DNA of 64,000 nt. Source: Hwanghaeella sp965227365. Its GTDB lineage: Bacteria > Pseudomonadota > Alphaproteobacteria > UBA8366 > Aestuariispiraceae. The position numbers and the translations under genes were made by a program. The DNA lies in contig NZ_OZ245754.1 of the NCBI RefSeq assembly GCF_965227365.1, positions 434,001 to 498,000 of the forward strand. The letters are read 5' to 3'. This document shows positions 42,796 through 52,064 of this stretch, piece by piece (the first letter of the stretch is position 1; each line of letters opens with the position of its first letter). Below the pieces are notes generated by a model. It ran no database searches, had not been told where the DNA came from, and saw nothing but the letters and a program-made list of their open reading frames with translations.

Positions 42796-43950
42796 CTATT
42801 CGCCGATGAAGAGGTCCAGGCCCGCGGTCGAAAGCGATTCCGCGCCCGTTTCCGTCACGATGGAAGTGCGCCCCAGACATTGAGCGATACCGGCTTCGGA
42901 ATTGAAAATGATGATATGGATGAAGAAGACCATGCCGGGTCGCATTTCCACCGGATTGCCGTGATACAACATCGGCCAGTCCATCCAGTTCGGGGAGAAG
43001 GTCGTCCCCAAGGAATAGCCGCAGGCATTCATCCGGTGATCGGCCAAGCCGGCCGCGTCCAAGATGCGGGCATGGGCGTCGAACACATCGCCGGCGGTTT
43101 GGCCGGGGGTCAGCGCTTCTTCACAGGCCAGCAGCGCGTCATGCGCGGCCTTGTGATATTCGATGTGAAGCGGATGCGCCTTGCCGATCGGGATGGTGCG
43201 GAACAGGGCGGCGTGATAGTGGCGATAGGCGCCCGCGAATTCCAGGTTCAACTGATCCACGTCGTCCAGGATACGCCGGCCGGACTTATAGCGGCATAAC
43301 AGGGCGTCGTTGCCGGATCCGATGATGAACTCGTTGCCCGGATAGTCGCCGCCGCCGGCGAAGACGGCCGCCTGCATCGCCGCCAGGATCTCGCCCTCGT
43401 CCGCGCCGGGACGCGCCAGGCGGTGAGCCTCCGCCAGCGCGTGATCGCCGAGCTCCCCGGCCTTGCGCACGTATTCCAGTTCGGTGGCGCTCTTGATCAG
43501 GCGCAGGCGGGTGACCAGCATCGAGGCATCGGACAAGGTGACGAACCCGTCCAGGGCCGCATCCAGTTTTTTGCCGCTGGCGGCGGTCAGGCCGTAGCTT
43601 TCATATTCGACGCCCAAGTGTTTCCCGGCGAGGCCGCGCTGATGCAACAGGTCGCGCAATTCACGATGTGGTTCGGCCCCCTCGACATCCTTCCAGACAT
43701 GCACTTCTTCGATTGTGCTGGTATGCCGTGCCTGACGCAGGTCGGGCGCGCGTGTCAGCAGGAAATAGTCGCCGTCCGCCCCCAGATAAAGACATTGGAA
43801 ATAGACATATCCGAATGTGTCGTAACCGGTCAGGTAGAACATGCTTTCCTGACGGGTGATCAGCAGGCCGTCCAGATCTTGTTCCTGCATGGCGGCGCAG
43901 GCCTTCGCCCTGCGGTCGGACAGTTCCTGTTCGCTGAAGTGAAGTGCCAT
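42796..43950 (-). CDS. M24-fold (creatinase/aminopeptidase P-like) protein
   Basis: A 384-residue protein with an N-terminal creatinase_N domain (DGLLITRQESMFYLTGYDTFGYVYFQCLYLGADGDYFLLTRAPD) and a pita-bread C-terminal domain. Peptidases of the fold carry five metal ligands (D, D, H, E, E). Here the first Asp region reads DQLNLEFAG, the second HAALFRTIP, the His loop CGYSLGTTF, and the glutamate segment GMVFFIHIII. Most ligands are therefore missing, as in creatinase-like hydrolases, which work without metal. Prolidase activity is unlikely; the substrate is unknown. It lies 32 bases downstream of pgeF on the same strand. Confidence 0.82.
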   Translation of the reverse strand: MALHFSEQELSDRRAKACAAMQEQDLDGLLITRQESMFYLTGYDTFGYVYFQCLYLGADGDYFLLTRAPDLRQARHTSTIEEVHVWKDVEGAEPHRELRDLLHQRGLAGKHLGVEYESYGLTAASGKKLDAALDGFVTLSDASMLVTRLRLIKSATELEYVRKAGELGDHALAEAHRLARPGADEGEILAAMQAAVFAGGGDYPGNEFIIGSGNDALLCRYKSGRRILDDVDQLNLEFAGAYRHYHAALFRTIPIGKAHPLHIEYHKAAHDALLACEEALTPGQTAGDVFDAHARILDAAGLADHRMNACGYSLGTTFSPNWMDWPMLYHGNPVEMRPGMVFFIHIIIFNSEAGIAQCLGRTSIVTETGAESLSTAGLDLFIGE

Positions 43951-43982
43951 CGAGAATCTCCCGTCTCTTTTTTTCCGCCGGC

Positions 43983-44771
43983 CTAGTCGGCAAGAGCGAT
44001 GGTGGATAACAAGCGTCCGTAATCCTTCTCGCCGTTAAGGGTCGTCCGACGGTAGCTGAAAAATTCGGTCTCTTCGTCCTTCGTATCGCGTCCCAGCCAA
44101 CCCGCCTGCGCGACCCCGGCATCCTCCAGCTTGGTTTTCACGAAACCCGGCAGGTCGAACTGAAATTTTTCCGGCCGCGATCCTGGTATGAAAAAGCGGT
44201 CATAGGCGGGGTCGAGTTCCAGGAAGGACGCCCGGAATTCCGACCCGACCTCATAGGACGGTTGGGCGATGCAAGGGCCGATGACGGCAATGATGTGCTG
44301 CCGGTCGGCGCCGAGATCTTCCATGGCGGCGATCGTCGCGTCCGTGATGCCCGCATGGGCGCCTTTCCATCCCGCGTGGCATGCCCCGATCACGCCGGCC
44401 TTTTCATCGGCGAAAAGAACCGGGGCGCAGTCGGCCGTCGCGATGCCCAGCGCCACGCCAGAGGTGCTCGTGGCGAGCCCATCGGCTTTCGGTGCATCCG
44501 CATGCGCCCAGGATGTCGCGGCATGAACCGCGGTGGCGCCATGGACTTGATAGATCGTGGTCAATGACGTCTCGGGCAGGTTCAGGGATTCCATCGTCCG
44601 GCGGCGATTCTCGGCGACCGCCTGTTTCGCGTCATCCGATCCGAAACCGATATTCAGAGAACCGTAGAGGCCGCCGCTGACACCGCCATTCCGTGTGAAA
44701 AAACCGTGCCGTATCCCGCGCAGGGAGGACAGGTCGCGGTCGGTAATGGGCGTGGGTATCTTGTCGCTCAT
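43983..44771 (-). CDS. pgeF: Polyphenol oxidase/PgeF (YfiH) family protein
   Basis: A 262-residue protein of the YfiH/LACC1 family: IRHGFFTRNGGVSGGLYGSLNIGFGS, the metal-site region DCAPVLFADEKAGVIGACHAGWKGAHAGI and AVIGPCIAQPSYEVG. In E. coli PgeF removes misincorporated residues from peptidoglycan precursors, and the family can have purine nucleoside phosphorylase activity. It follows the midA-like gene by 36 bases. Confidence 0.93.
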   Translation of the reverse strand: MSDKIPTPITDRDLSSLRGIRHGFFTRNGGVSGGLYGSLNIGFGSDDAKQAVAENRRRTMESLNLPETSLTTIYQVHGATAVHAATSWAHADAPKADGLATSTSGVALGIATADCAPVLFADEKAGVIGACHAGWKGAHAGITDATIAAMEDLGADRQHIIAVIGPCIAQPSYEVGSEFRASFLELDPAYDRFFIPGSRPEKFQFDLPGFVKTKLEDAGVAQAGWLGRDTKDEETEFFSYRRTTLNGEKDYGRLLSTIALAD

Positions 44772-44807
44772 GCTTGCGGTCTTCCGTCCGATATTTCTGG
44801 TGGACCG

Positions 44808-45899
44808 TTAGAAACCCGGCGGCGGGTCGATTGCCGTGCCGCCGCTTGCGGTGAAGGCCATCACTTTGAACAACGTGCCCATTTCCTTGGGATCGATCAA
44901 CCGTTGTACGCCGGATTTGATCGCCTTTGCCTGCTGCGGCGTCGCCCGTGTCAGCAAGGCGTCGCGGCGGTGCAGGGCGCCCAGGTCGATCATGAAATCG
45001 CGCTGGGTGACGGGCCCATGGACGGCCGCCCCGGCCCCGGCGGCGGCGCGCCCGATCGCGCCGAAGTCCACATGCGCGGTGAGGTCGGCTTCCCCGATAT
45101 TTACCAGAACGGGTGCATAGTCATGGGCTTTCACCGCCTGCAGCGTGTCGCCGACGGCGCTGTTGCGATATCCGTAATCGATAATCAAGGCCGCGATACC
45201 TGTTTGGAGCCGCCTGGCGATCTCCGCCGTGACGGAGAGCGAAGCGGGTGAAACCTCCGCCACCGCGCCGATATCGGCGCCGCTTCGAATCTCCTCCGCC
45301 AGCAGGGTTTCGACAGGGCTCGCCCCCGGGGACAAGCCGAAGGCCGGGCGATCCGCACCGTCGTCCCACACCACCAGTTTCTCGCGCCATCCTGTCTCGG
45401 TGCGGACCAGTTGATGGATCGGCAATGCGTCGAGAAACTCATTGGCGACCAGCAGCAACTGCCCCTCCGGCACCTCCGCCAGGCTGTCATGCCATGCCAC
45501 GTTGGGATGGGGCGCGAGTGCCTTCCCCTGCTCGTTGCGTAAGGCCGGACTCGTTTCCACCATATGGACGGAGACGGCGTCCAGAAATCCGGGCATCCGC
45601 GACGCGGCCCGCAGCAGGTCGGCCATCAAGGTGCCGCGGCCGGGGCCGAGTTCAACCAGGCGAACGCCGGTAGACATGCCGTGCAGCCGCCACATCTCCG
45701 CCAGCCACAGCCCGATCAGCTCACCGAAGACCTGGCTGATCTCCGGCGCCGTTGTGAAATCTCCGGCCGCGCCCAGTGGGTCGCGGGTGCGGTAGTATCC
45801 GAATTGGGGATGGCCGAGGGCTTCCGCCATGAAATCCGCGATGGTGAGCGGACCGTCCAGCGCGATGCGCCGTTTCAGATGTTCTTCCAGCGGCGTCAT
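44808..45899 (-). CDS. MidA/NDUFAF7-type SAM-dependent methyltransferase
   Basis: A 363-residue protein with the NDUFAF7 domain: LTIADFMAEALGHPQFGYYRTRDPLGAAGDFTTAPEISQVFGELIGLWLAE, then RLVELGPGRGTLMADLLRAAS for SAM binding. The mitochondrial homologue methylates an arginine of complex I subunit NDUFS2. A bacterial target is not established. The ATG at 45899 overlaps the lgt stop by 4 bases, so it is translated with lgt. Confidence 0.92.
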   Translation of the reverse strand: MTPLEEHLKRRIALDGPLTIADFMAEALGHPQFGYYRTRDPLGAAGDFTTAPEISQVFGELIGLWLAEMWRLHGMSTGVRLVELGPGRGTLMADLLRAASRMPGFLDAVSVHMVETSPALRNEQGKALAPHPNVAWHDSLAEVPEGQLLLVANEFLDALPIHQLVRTETGWREKLVVWDDGADRPAFGLSPGASPVETLLAEEIRSGADIGAVAEVSPASLSVTAEIARRLQTGIAALIIDYGYRNSAVGDTLQAVKAHDYAPVLVNIGEADLTAHVDFGAIGRAAAGAGAAVHGPVTQRDFMIDLGALHRRDALLTRATPQQAKAIKSGVQRLIDPKEMGTLFKVMAFTASGGTAIDPPPGF

Positions 45900-46702
45900 G
45901 TCGAGGAGGTCGATACCTGCTCCCGCTTTTGTCCCAGGCGCAGAACATAGAGCCCGACGGCCAGCATCGGCAGCGACAGCCATTGTCCCCAGGTCGTGGC
46001 GAAGGGCAGGGCGTCGACGAAGACTTCCGGTTCACGGAAGAATTCGCTGATGATCCGGGCTACGGAATACCCGATCATGAAGATGCCCGTCAGAATACCC
46101 GGCCGGTACAAAGTCCTGGTGCCGTGTGCGATCGCGGCCAGGATCAGATAAAGGATCAGGCCTTCCAGTGCCGCTTCGTATAGCTGGCTGGGGTGGCGGG
46201 GAACCTGAAGGGGGTCCGTCTGGAAAATGATCGCCCAGGAGACTTCGGCCGGGCGTCCGAAATGCTCCTGGTTGATGAAATTCGCAACGCGGCCGAAGAA
46301 AATGCCGATCGGCGCCGCAAGCGCGATCAGGTCGGTGAAGGCGAAGAAGGGAATGTTGCGGCGTCTGGTATAAATGACCATTGCGGCGATGACACCCAAC
46401 AGCCCGCCGTGAAAGGCCATGCCGCCCTGCCAGATCATGAAGATTTCGAGCGGGTGCTGCAGGAAATAGCTGGGGTGATAGAAGATGACCTGACCCAGAC
46501 GACCGCCAAGGATGATGCCGACCACGGCCCAAACCATGAAATCGTCCATGTCGTTCGCGCCGACACCTGTTGGAAGACGCTTCGCCATCGCCATGCAATA
46601 GCGCCAGCCGATGACAATCCCCGCCAGATAGGCCAATGCATACCAGCGGATGACGATCGGGCCCAATTCCAGGGCGATGGGGCTTATGTCGGGGAAGGGC
46701 AT
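45896..46702 (-). CDS. lgt: Prolipoprotein diacylglyceryl transferase
   Basis: A 268-residue inner-membrane enzyme that transfers diacylglycerol to the lipobox cysteine of prelipoproteins. About seven hydrophobic helices, the signature GRVANFINQEHFGRP, AFHGGLLGV and HPSQLYEA are present. It heads the lgt-midA-pgeF set and follows hldD by 6 bases. Several lipoproteins are encoded in this window. Confidence 0.97.
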   Translation of the reverse strand: MPFPDISPIALELGPIVIRWYALAYLAGIVIGWRYCMAMAKRLPTGVGANDMDDFMVWAVVGIILGGRLGQVIFYHPSYFLQHPLEIFMIWQGGMAFHGGLLGVIAAMVIYTRRRNIPFFAFTDLIALAAPIGIFFGRVANFINQEHFGRPAEVSWAIIFQTDPLQVPRHPSQLYEAALEGLILYLILAAIAHGTRTLYRPGILTGIFMIGYSVARIISEFFREPEVFVDALPFATTWGQWLSLPMLAVGLYVLRLGQKREQVSTSST

Positions 46703-46708
46703 GCGGGG

Positions 46709-47692
46709 TTACCGGTACGGATCTTCGGTTGCCAGGAAGTCCCTGATGTAGCTGGCGACGCCGTCTTCCAGGCTCATCACATTGGCATCATAGCCGGCCG
46801 CGCGAACGCGGGTCATATCTGCTTCCGTGAAATATTGATAATGGCGCCGGATCGCTTCCGGTGTGTCGACGAAGTCGATCTTGGCCTGTTTGCCCATGGC
46901 GGCAAAAGCGGCGAGCGCCAAGTCCTTGAAGCTGCGGGCCTTGCCGGTGCCGCAATTGTAAACGCCGCTCTTCGGACGCTCCCGCAGCAGCCAGATCATC
47001 AATTTCACGCAATCGTCGACATGCACGAAGTCACGCAATTGTCCGCCGTCTTCGTAGTCCGGGTGGTGGGATTTGAAGAGGTTTACCTGACCGTTGTCGC
47101 GGATCTGTTCGAACAGCTGATGCGCGACCGATCGCTGTCCGCCCTTGTGATACTCGTTCGGGCCATAGACGTTGAAGAACTTCAATCCGGCCCAGAAAGG
47201 CGGTGCGCTGCCGTTCGCGGCCTCGGCGACGGCGAAATCGTCGAACAGTTTCTTGGACCAGCCATAAGGGTTCAGCGGGCGTAGACCAGCCAGCACGTCA
47301 GCGTCATTGTCGTCCGCAAACCCCTGCGATCCGTCGCCATAGGTTGCGGCGGAGGATGCGTAAATCATCGGGCATCCCGTTGCTGAGCAGAAACGCCAAA
47401 GCGACTGGCTCAAAGTCAGGTTGGTGCGCATGATCAGGTCGACATCCGTTTCCGTGGTCGCGGAAATCGCGCCCATGTGGAAAACGGCTGTTAACGTCGA
47501 GCCTTCCCGCTGCAGGAAAGTCGGAAGGTCTTCGGGTGCGACGACTTCATGGACAGGATGTTTCGCCAGGTTCTTCCATTTCGCGTCATGACCAAAGACA
47601 TCGCAGACCGCAACGGGGCCTAGGCCTGCTGCCGCCAGTCCCGCGACCAGGTTCGATCCGATGAAACCCGCGCCACCTGTAACCAAGATCAT
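46709..47692 (-). CDS. hldD: ADP-L-glycero-D-manno-heptose 6-epimerase
   Basis: A 327-residue SDR-type epimerase for the heptose of the LPS core. NAD(P) binding GGAGFIGSN at the N-terminus, the catalytic YASSAAT and the N-P-Y-G-W-S-K segment (NPYGWSKKLFDDF) are seen. Length and NVYGPNEYHKGGQRSVAHQLFEQI fit HldD. The start MILVTGG is chosen over a longer frame with no match. It lies upstream of lgt. Confidence 0.93.
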   Translation of the reverse strand: MILVTGGAGFIGSNLVAGLAAAGLGPVAVCDVFGHDAKWKNLAKHPVHEVVAPEDLPTFLQREGSTLTAVFHMGAISATTETDVDLIMRTNLTLSQSLWRFCSATGCPMIYASSAATYGDGSQGFADDNDADVLAGLRPLNPYGWSKKLFDDFAVAEAANGSAPPFWAGLKFFNVYGPNEYHKGGQRSVAHQLFEQIRDNGQVNLFKSHHPDYEDGGQLRDFVHVDDCVKLMIWLLRERPKSGVYNCGTGKARSFKDLALAAFAAMGKQAKIDFVDTPEAIRRHYQYFTEADMTRVRAAGYDANVMSLEDGVASYIRDFLATEDPYR

Positions 47693-47806
47693 ACCGACGG
47701 TCCCAATTGTCCGATGTTTCAAAACAGCCCCGAAGGACGCTGCCGTTATAAGGTCGACCGGCCAAACCGGCAACGCGCATGCCGGATCCGCCCGATGACA
47801 TCGGTG

Positions 47807-48766
47807 TTACAGACCCTGGGGCAGGAACAGCGACGTCGCATAAAGCAGGACCAACGTCATGGTCAATGCCGCCGCGACCGTCTGCACCGTGATGGAGGCT
47901 GCCATCAGGTCGGCGTCGCCGCCCATAGCCTTGGTCATCTGATAGGAACTGACACTGGCGGGCGGCGCTGTGAAAATTACGGCGACCAGCGCCGCCGGCC
48001 CGGAGAATCCAAGCGCCAATGCGGCCGCTATGGTGATGACCGGGGCCGCGATCAATTTCAGGAAAGCGCCGATCCCGACCGGCCATCCCGCCGATTTCAA
48101 GGCGCGCAGGCGCAACCCCGCACCGACACTGAGCAACGCCATGGGCAGGGCAGCCTTACCGATGACGCCGGTTGTATCCCATAGAGCATCGGGCAAGGGC
48201 AGGCCGAGCAGGTTTACGACGGCGCCTGCCAAGGTCGAGAGTATCAGGGGATTCGTGACAATGCTGCGCGCCAGGCTCAGAGCCGATGGGCGTGAGCCGC
48301 TCGCCCGGCCGTTCATTCCCGCCAGGGCAATGACGCCCAATGTGTTGATCAAGGGGGCGACGATGGCGACGGCGATTGCCGCGAAGGCCGATCCGGTGGT
48401 GCCCAGCAGCGAGGCGCTTGCGGCCAGTCCGACATAGGCGTTCATGCGGAATGCGCTTTGATAAACCGCGACAAAGGATCGCTCGGGCAGGCCGGTCAGC
48501 GGCTTGCTTAACCGAGCCAACAGGGCCGTCCCCAATGTGGAAAGCACCAGGACAATGGCCATGTTAACCGTATCGGGCCCGCTCAGATTCGCCTGGCCGG
48601 TTACGGAGAAAAGCAGACAGGGGAAAAGGATCCAGAAGATCGCTTTGTCCAATCCGTCCCAAAACGTCTGCGCCAGAAAGCCGCTGCGGCGCAGGGTGGA
48701 ACCCAAAACCACGACGGCGAAAATGGGAAAGATCGCGGACAGTATGGGCGCTAGCAGAGCTGTCAT
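47807..48766 (-). CDS. AEC (auxin efflux carrier) family permease
   Basis: A 319-residue membrane protein with about ten hydrophobic segments in the AEC pattern: PIFAVVVLGSTLRRSGFLAQ, DKAIFWILFPCLLF, and the C-terminal FTAPPASVSSYQMTKAMGGDADLMAASITVQT. AEC proteins move organic anions such as malate. The substrate is unknown. The start MTALLAPILS is chosen over a longer frame. Confidence 0.88.
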   Translation of the reverse strand: MTALLAPILSAIFPIFAVVVLGSTLRRSGFLAQTFWDGLDKAIFWILFPCLLFSVTGQANLSGPDTVNMAIVLVLSTLGTALLARLSKPLTGLPERSFVAVYQSAFRMNAYVGLAASASLLGTTGSAFAAIAVAIVAPLINTLGVIALAGMNGRASGSRPSALSLARSIVTNPLILSTLAGAVVNLLGLPLPDALWDTTGVIGKAALPMALLSVGAGLRLRALKSAGWPVGIGAFLKLIAAPVITIAAALALGFSGPAALVAVIFTAPPASVSSYQMTKAMGGDADLMAASITVQTVAAALTMTLVLLYATSLFLPQGL

Positions 48767-48995
48767 TTGACCGTTGTTGTGATGTGCTGCATTTGCGGAC
48801 AATAGGCGGTGGTCGAGGACCTTAACCCGGAACGGGACGGGATGGCGATGACGGAAGCAGGGAATCGCAACGGAGTACCGGAAATAGAGTATTTCTATTC
48901 GATCCGCCCTTCCGTCACTCGAAATCGGAGGGCGGCGGTTTCACGACTTGGTGTGGAAGCATGGGCGCGGGGCAGTGGCTGCGGGCCGACCTTGT

Positions 48996-50027
48996 CTATG
49001 GTCGTTTCGGCAACAGCACCGAGTAGTCCAGATCCAAGACGACGTCCTTGCCGCCGGTCGGAAAATCGGAAGCAGGCTGGTTCTTGATCACGCGGGTCCG
49101 CAGCCGGAGGGCCCCAATGTCCTTTCGGTTTTCCAACGATTGGGCGGCCAGGACTTCCGACCAGGCATACAGGGTGTCGCCGGCGAAGGTTGGCGCGGTG
49201 TGACTGCCGCCGTTGATCGCGGAAATGATGCAGCCATTGCCCAACCCGTTGAAACTCAGAGCCCTGGCGATGCTGATGACATGCCCGCCATAAACCACTC
49301 GTTTGCCAAACCGGGTGCTCATGGCCAAATGGGCGTCGAAATGCACACGTGTTGTATTCTGATACAGGCGGGTTGCGAGCATGTGCTCGGCCTCTTCGAT
49401 GGTGAAGCCGTCACGGTGATCGATCTTCTCACCCTTGGTGTAGTCCTCCCAGTAATAGGGCGATCCGGAAATCTTCGCATCCCAGTTCCGGTTCAGCCTA
49501 TGACGCGGGATCGTCAGCCGTTCGACGGACGGGGCGAGGTCCGGGACGACTGCAGGCGGTGCTTTGGACTTGGGGTCCCGCTTCGGGATCATCACCCAAC
49601 GTACGAAGGTCAGTATCGGAACCTGCCTGTGGTCCAGTCCTTCGGTGCGGACATAGACGGTGCCGGTTTCCTTGTCTGAGTTTTCCTTCAAACCGATGAC
49701 GGTCGATCGGGCACTCAGCGTTTCCCCGATATAGACCTGCCGCAGGAAATCACATTCCGCATATCCGAGATTGGCAACCGCGTTCAGGGAAATATCGGGA
49801 ACGCTTTTGCCGAGGACGACGTTGAAAACCAGGATATCGTCCAACGGCATCCGGTCGTAGCCGGCGCGTCGCGCAAAAGTCTCGGAGGATTGAATGGCGA
49901 AGCGCGACCCGGTCAGGGCTTGGTACAAAGCGGAATCGCCTTCGGTCAGGGTGCGGGGCAGGGCGTGCTCGATCTCCTCGCCTAGCGTGAAATCCTCGAA
50001 AAAACGGCCTTCCTGCGTCTTGTTCAT
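48996..50027 (-). CDS. mch: Mesaconyl-CoA hydratase-like MaoC protein
   Basis: A 343-residue double-hotdog MaoC protein. The two hotdog halves are seen as FFEDFTLGEEIEHALPRTLTEGDSALY and YYWEDYTKGEKIDHRDGFTIEEAEHMLATRLYQNTTRVHFD. Length and domain arrangement match mesaconyl-CoA hydratase (beta-methylmalyl-CoA dehydratase) of the ethylmalonyl-CoA pathway for acetate assimilation. A CitE-like gene follows in the set, which supports this. Alternative: a general enoyl-CoA hydratase. Confidence 0.78.
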   Translation of the reverse strand: MNKTQEGRFFEDFTLGEEIEHALPRTLTEGDSALYQALTGSRFAIQSSETFARRAGYDRMPLDDILVFNVVLGKSVPDISLNAVANLGYAECDFLRQVYIGETLSARSTVIGLKENSDKETGTVYVRTEGLDHRQVPILTFVRWVMIPKRDPKSKAPPAVVPDLAPSVERLTIPRHRLNRNWDAKISGSPYYWEDYTKGEKIDHRDGFTIEEAEHMLATRLYQNTTRVHFDAHLAMSTRFGKRVVYGGHVISIARALSFNGLGNGCIISAINGGSHTAPTFAGDTLYAWSEVLAAQSLENRKDIGALRLRTRVIKNQPASDFPTGGKDVVLDLDYSVLLPKRP

Positions 50028-50106
50028 GGCTTCCTCCCAGATCGGCCGTTCTGTGTCGGCTCAACAGGGAGTATATCAGCGACAGCGCCGGAATCGATGG
50101 ATTGAT

Positions 50107-51000
50107 TCAGCGGCCGGCAGCGGGTGGCGGGCTGGTGATTGCGGCGGCCCGTCTTTCGCGCCAGCCCAGGATGGCGCCCCCCGCCAGGATAAGGGCGGCG
50201 CCGGCAAATGTCGTATTGGGCGGCACTTCGCCGAAGAATACGGCGCCGTATAGAGCGGCGTAAAGCAGCGTGGTGTACATGAAGGGGGCGACGTAATTGG
50301 CCTCCCCCAGTCTCATCCCGCGCACGAAAAAGGATTGCGCGGTCACCATGATCGCGCCGATGGAAGCCAGCATTGCCCATTGCACCGCGTTGACCGGTTC
50401 CCAAAAGAAAAATGCAGCGCATCCGGCCACCACGGTTCCGGTAAAGTTGTTGATCAGTAGGATGCGGAGCAAGGGTTCAGTGCCGGTCAATCTTTTGATC
50501 AACGCCAGTTCCGTCCCCATGAACATCGCGGCCATCAGGGCGATCAACGCGGTTGGTTGAAAGGAATCCGTGCCCGGCCGGGTCAGTATCAGGACGCCCG
50601 TGAATGCCACCGCAGCGGCGCCCCATCGCCAGATGCCGGCGCGTTCTCCCAGGAAGAGAATGGCAAGGACCATGGTGAAGAATGGGCTGAGGAAACTGAT
50701 TGCCGTTGCGTCTGCCAGCGGCATCAGCGCGACCGCGGCGAACATGCCCGAAACACCAGCCCATCCGAAGACCGAACGTGCGATATGCAATGTCCATTTC
50801 GTGCCGGCGAAGGAGGGCTTCTTGACCAGGGCGAAGGGCAGTAATGTCAAAAACCCGAACAGGAAGCGCCCGAATGACACCTGCAGCGGATGCAGACCCG
50901 CTCCGCTTTCCGGTCCCAATTGCTTGGCAAGCGCGGAGGTCGCGGCGATGAATCCGCAGGAAACGATGACGAAAAGCGCGCCTTTGAGGTTGTCTGTCAT
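50107..51000 (-). CDS. EamA/DMT family transporter
   Basis: A 297-residue inner-membrane protein with ten hydrophobic segments in two EamA repeats (FVIVSCGFIAATSALAKQLG; LALIKRLTG then LLINNFTGTVVAGCAAFFF). The family exports metabolites such as amino acids. It is encoded between mch and a CitE-like gene. The substrate cannot be inferred. Confidence 0.88.
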   Translation of the reverse strand: MTDNLKGALFVIVSCGFIAATSALAKQLGPESGAGLHPLQVSFGRFLFGFLTLLPFALVKKPSFAGTKWTLHIARSVFGWAGVSGMFAAVALMPLADATAISFLSPFFTMVLAILFLGERAGIWRWGAAAVAFTGVLILTRPGTDSFQPTALIALMAAMFMGTELALIKRLTGTEPLLRILLINNFTGTVVAGCAAFFFWEPVNAVQWAMLASIGAIMVTAQSFFVRGMRLGEANYVAPFMYTTLLYAALYGAVFFGEVPPNTTFAGAALILAGGAILGWRERRAAAITSPPPAAGR

Positions 51001-51074
51001 TGCCGCGCTTTACATGCATTCCAGACTGGAATCCAGCAGGATCGGTGCCGGCCCGTGAACCTTCTTTGCTATGT

Positions 51075-51959
51075 TCAGGTTTGATCGGCTTCCAAGTCCT
51101 CGATCATCGCGGCAAGGGCCAGAACGCGTTTCGCATTCTCCACATGCAGGTTCTCAACCAGTTTTCCGTCCAGTACGACGACACCCTTACCAGCGGCAGA
51201 CGCTGTTTCGAAGGCTTCGATGATCTTTGAGGATTGAGTGATTTCCGCGGCCGTCGGGCCGAATACGGCATTGGCGGTGGCGATGGTTTTGGGATGAATA
51301 AGCGTCTTGCCGTCGAAGCCGAGTTCCAGCCCCTGTCGGCAGGATGCCTCGAAACCGGCTTCGTCGGACAGGTCCAGATGGACACCGTCGAGCACGGCGA
51401 ACCCAAAGGCACGCGCCACCAGCACGGCGATGTTCAGGCTGGCCATGAACGGCATGCGTTCCGGCGTGTGCAGGCAGTGCAGGTCCTTCGCCAGGTCGGA
51501 CGTCCCCATCACGAAGCCGCCCAGACGCGGTGTCGATCTGCCGATTTCCTCCGCATGCAGGACGCCGAGCGGGGTCTCGATCATGCACCACAACGCGAGG
51601 TCCGCCGGGCCACCATTGTCGTCGAGGATATTCTGCGCTGTCAGCACGGAATCAGCGCTCTCCACCTTCGGCAACAGGATGCCGTCCGCACCGGAGGTCG
51701 CCATGGCGGCGAGGTCCTCGGCGCCCCAGGGGGAATCGAGCCCGTTAACCCGCACCAGGATTTCCCGTTTGCCATAGCCCCCTTGCGAGAGGGCGGCCTT
51801 GATATTCGCGCGCGCCTCTGCCTTCGCATCCGGTGCGACCGCATCTTCCAGGTCGAGGATAAGGGCATCCGCGGGGAGCGATCGGCCTTTCTCCAGTGCG
51901 CGGGTATTCGACCCCGGCATGTACAGAACGGAACGGCGGGGACGGGCGGCGGCTGTCAT
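51075..51959 (-). CDS. HpcH/HpaI-family CoA ester lyase/malyl-CoA thioesterase-like
   Basis: A 294-residue CitE-superfamily protein. Features are RRSVLYMPGSNTRALEKGRSLPADALILDLEDAVAPDAK, the acidic site MIETPLGVLHAEEI, and FDGKTLIHPKTIATANAVFGP. The overall sequence looks nearer to Mcl2 ((3S)-malyl-CoA thioesterase) than to the lyase Mcl1, judged by eye. With mch it fits the ethylmalonyl-CoA pathway. The start MTAAARPRR is chosen; the longer frame adds 70 residues with no match. Confidence 0.8.
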   Translation of the reverse strand: MTAAARPRRSVLYMPGSNTRALEKGRSLPADALILDLEDAVAPDAKAEARANIKAALSQGGYGKREILVRVNGLDSPWGAEDLAAMATSGADGILLPKVESADSVLTAQNILDDNGGPADLALWCMIETPLGVLHAEEIGRSTPRLGGFVMGTSDLAKDLHCLHTPERMPFMASLNIAVLVARAFGFAVLDGVHLDLSDEAGFEASCRQGLELGFDGKTLIHPKTIATANAVFGPTAAEITQSSKIIEAFETASAAGKGVVVLDGKLVENLHVENAKRVLALAAMIEDLEADQT

Positions 51960-52064
51960 GGTTGTAATCCATTTCAACGGGTTTCGAAGGCGGGGCGCAG
52001 GATACGCCGCGGCTATTCTTTGACAAGCTTGCCAGTCTGTAAGCCGCCGTGTATCGCGAAGGTC

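Noticed and set aside
51234..52064. N-terminal extension of pyridoxal kinase
   Set aside because: The extra residues overlap the opposite CitE-like gene and have no match; the family N-terminus begins at 52065.
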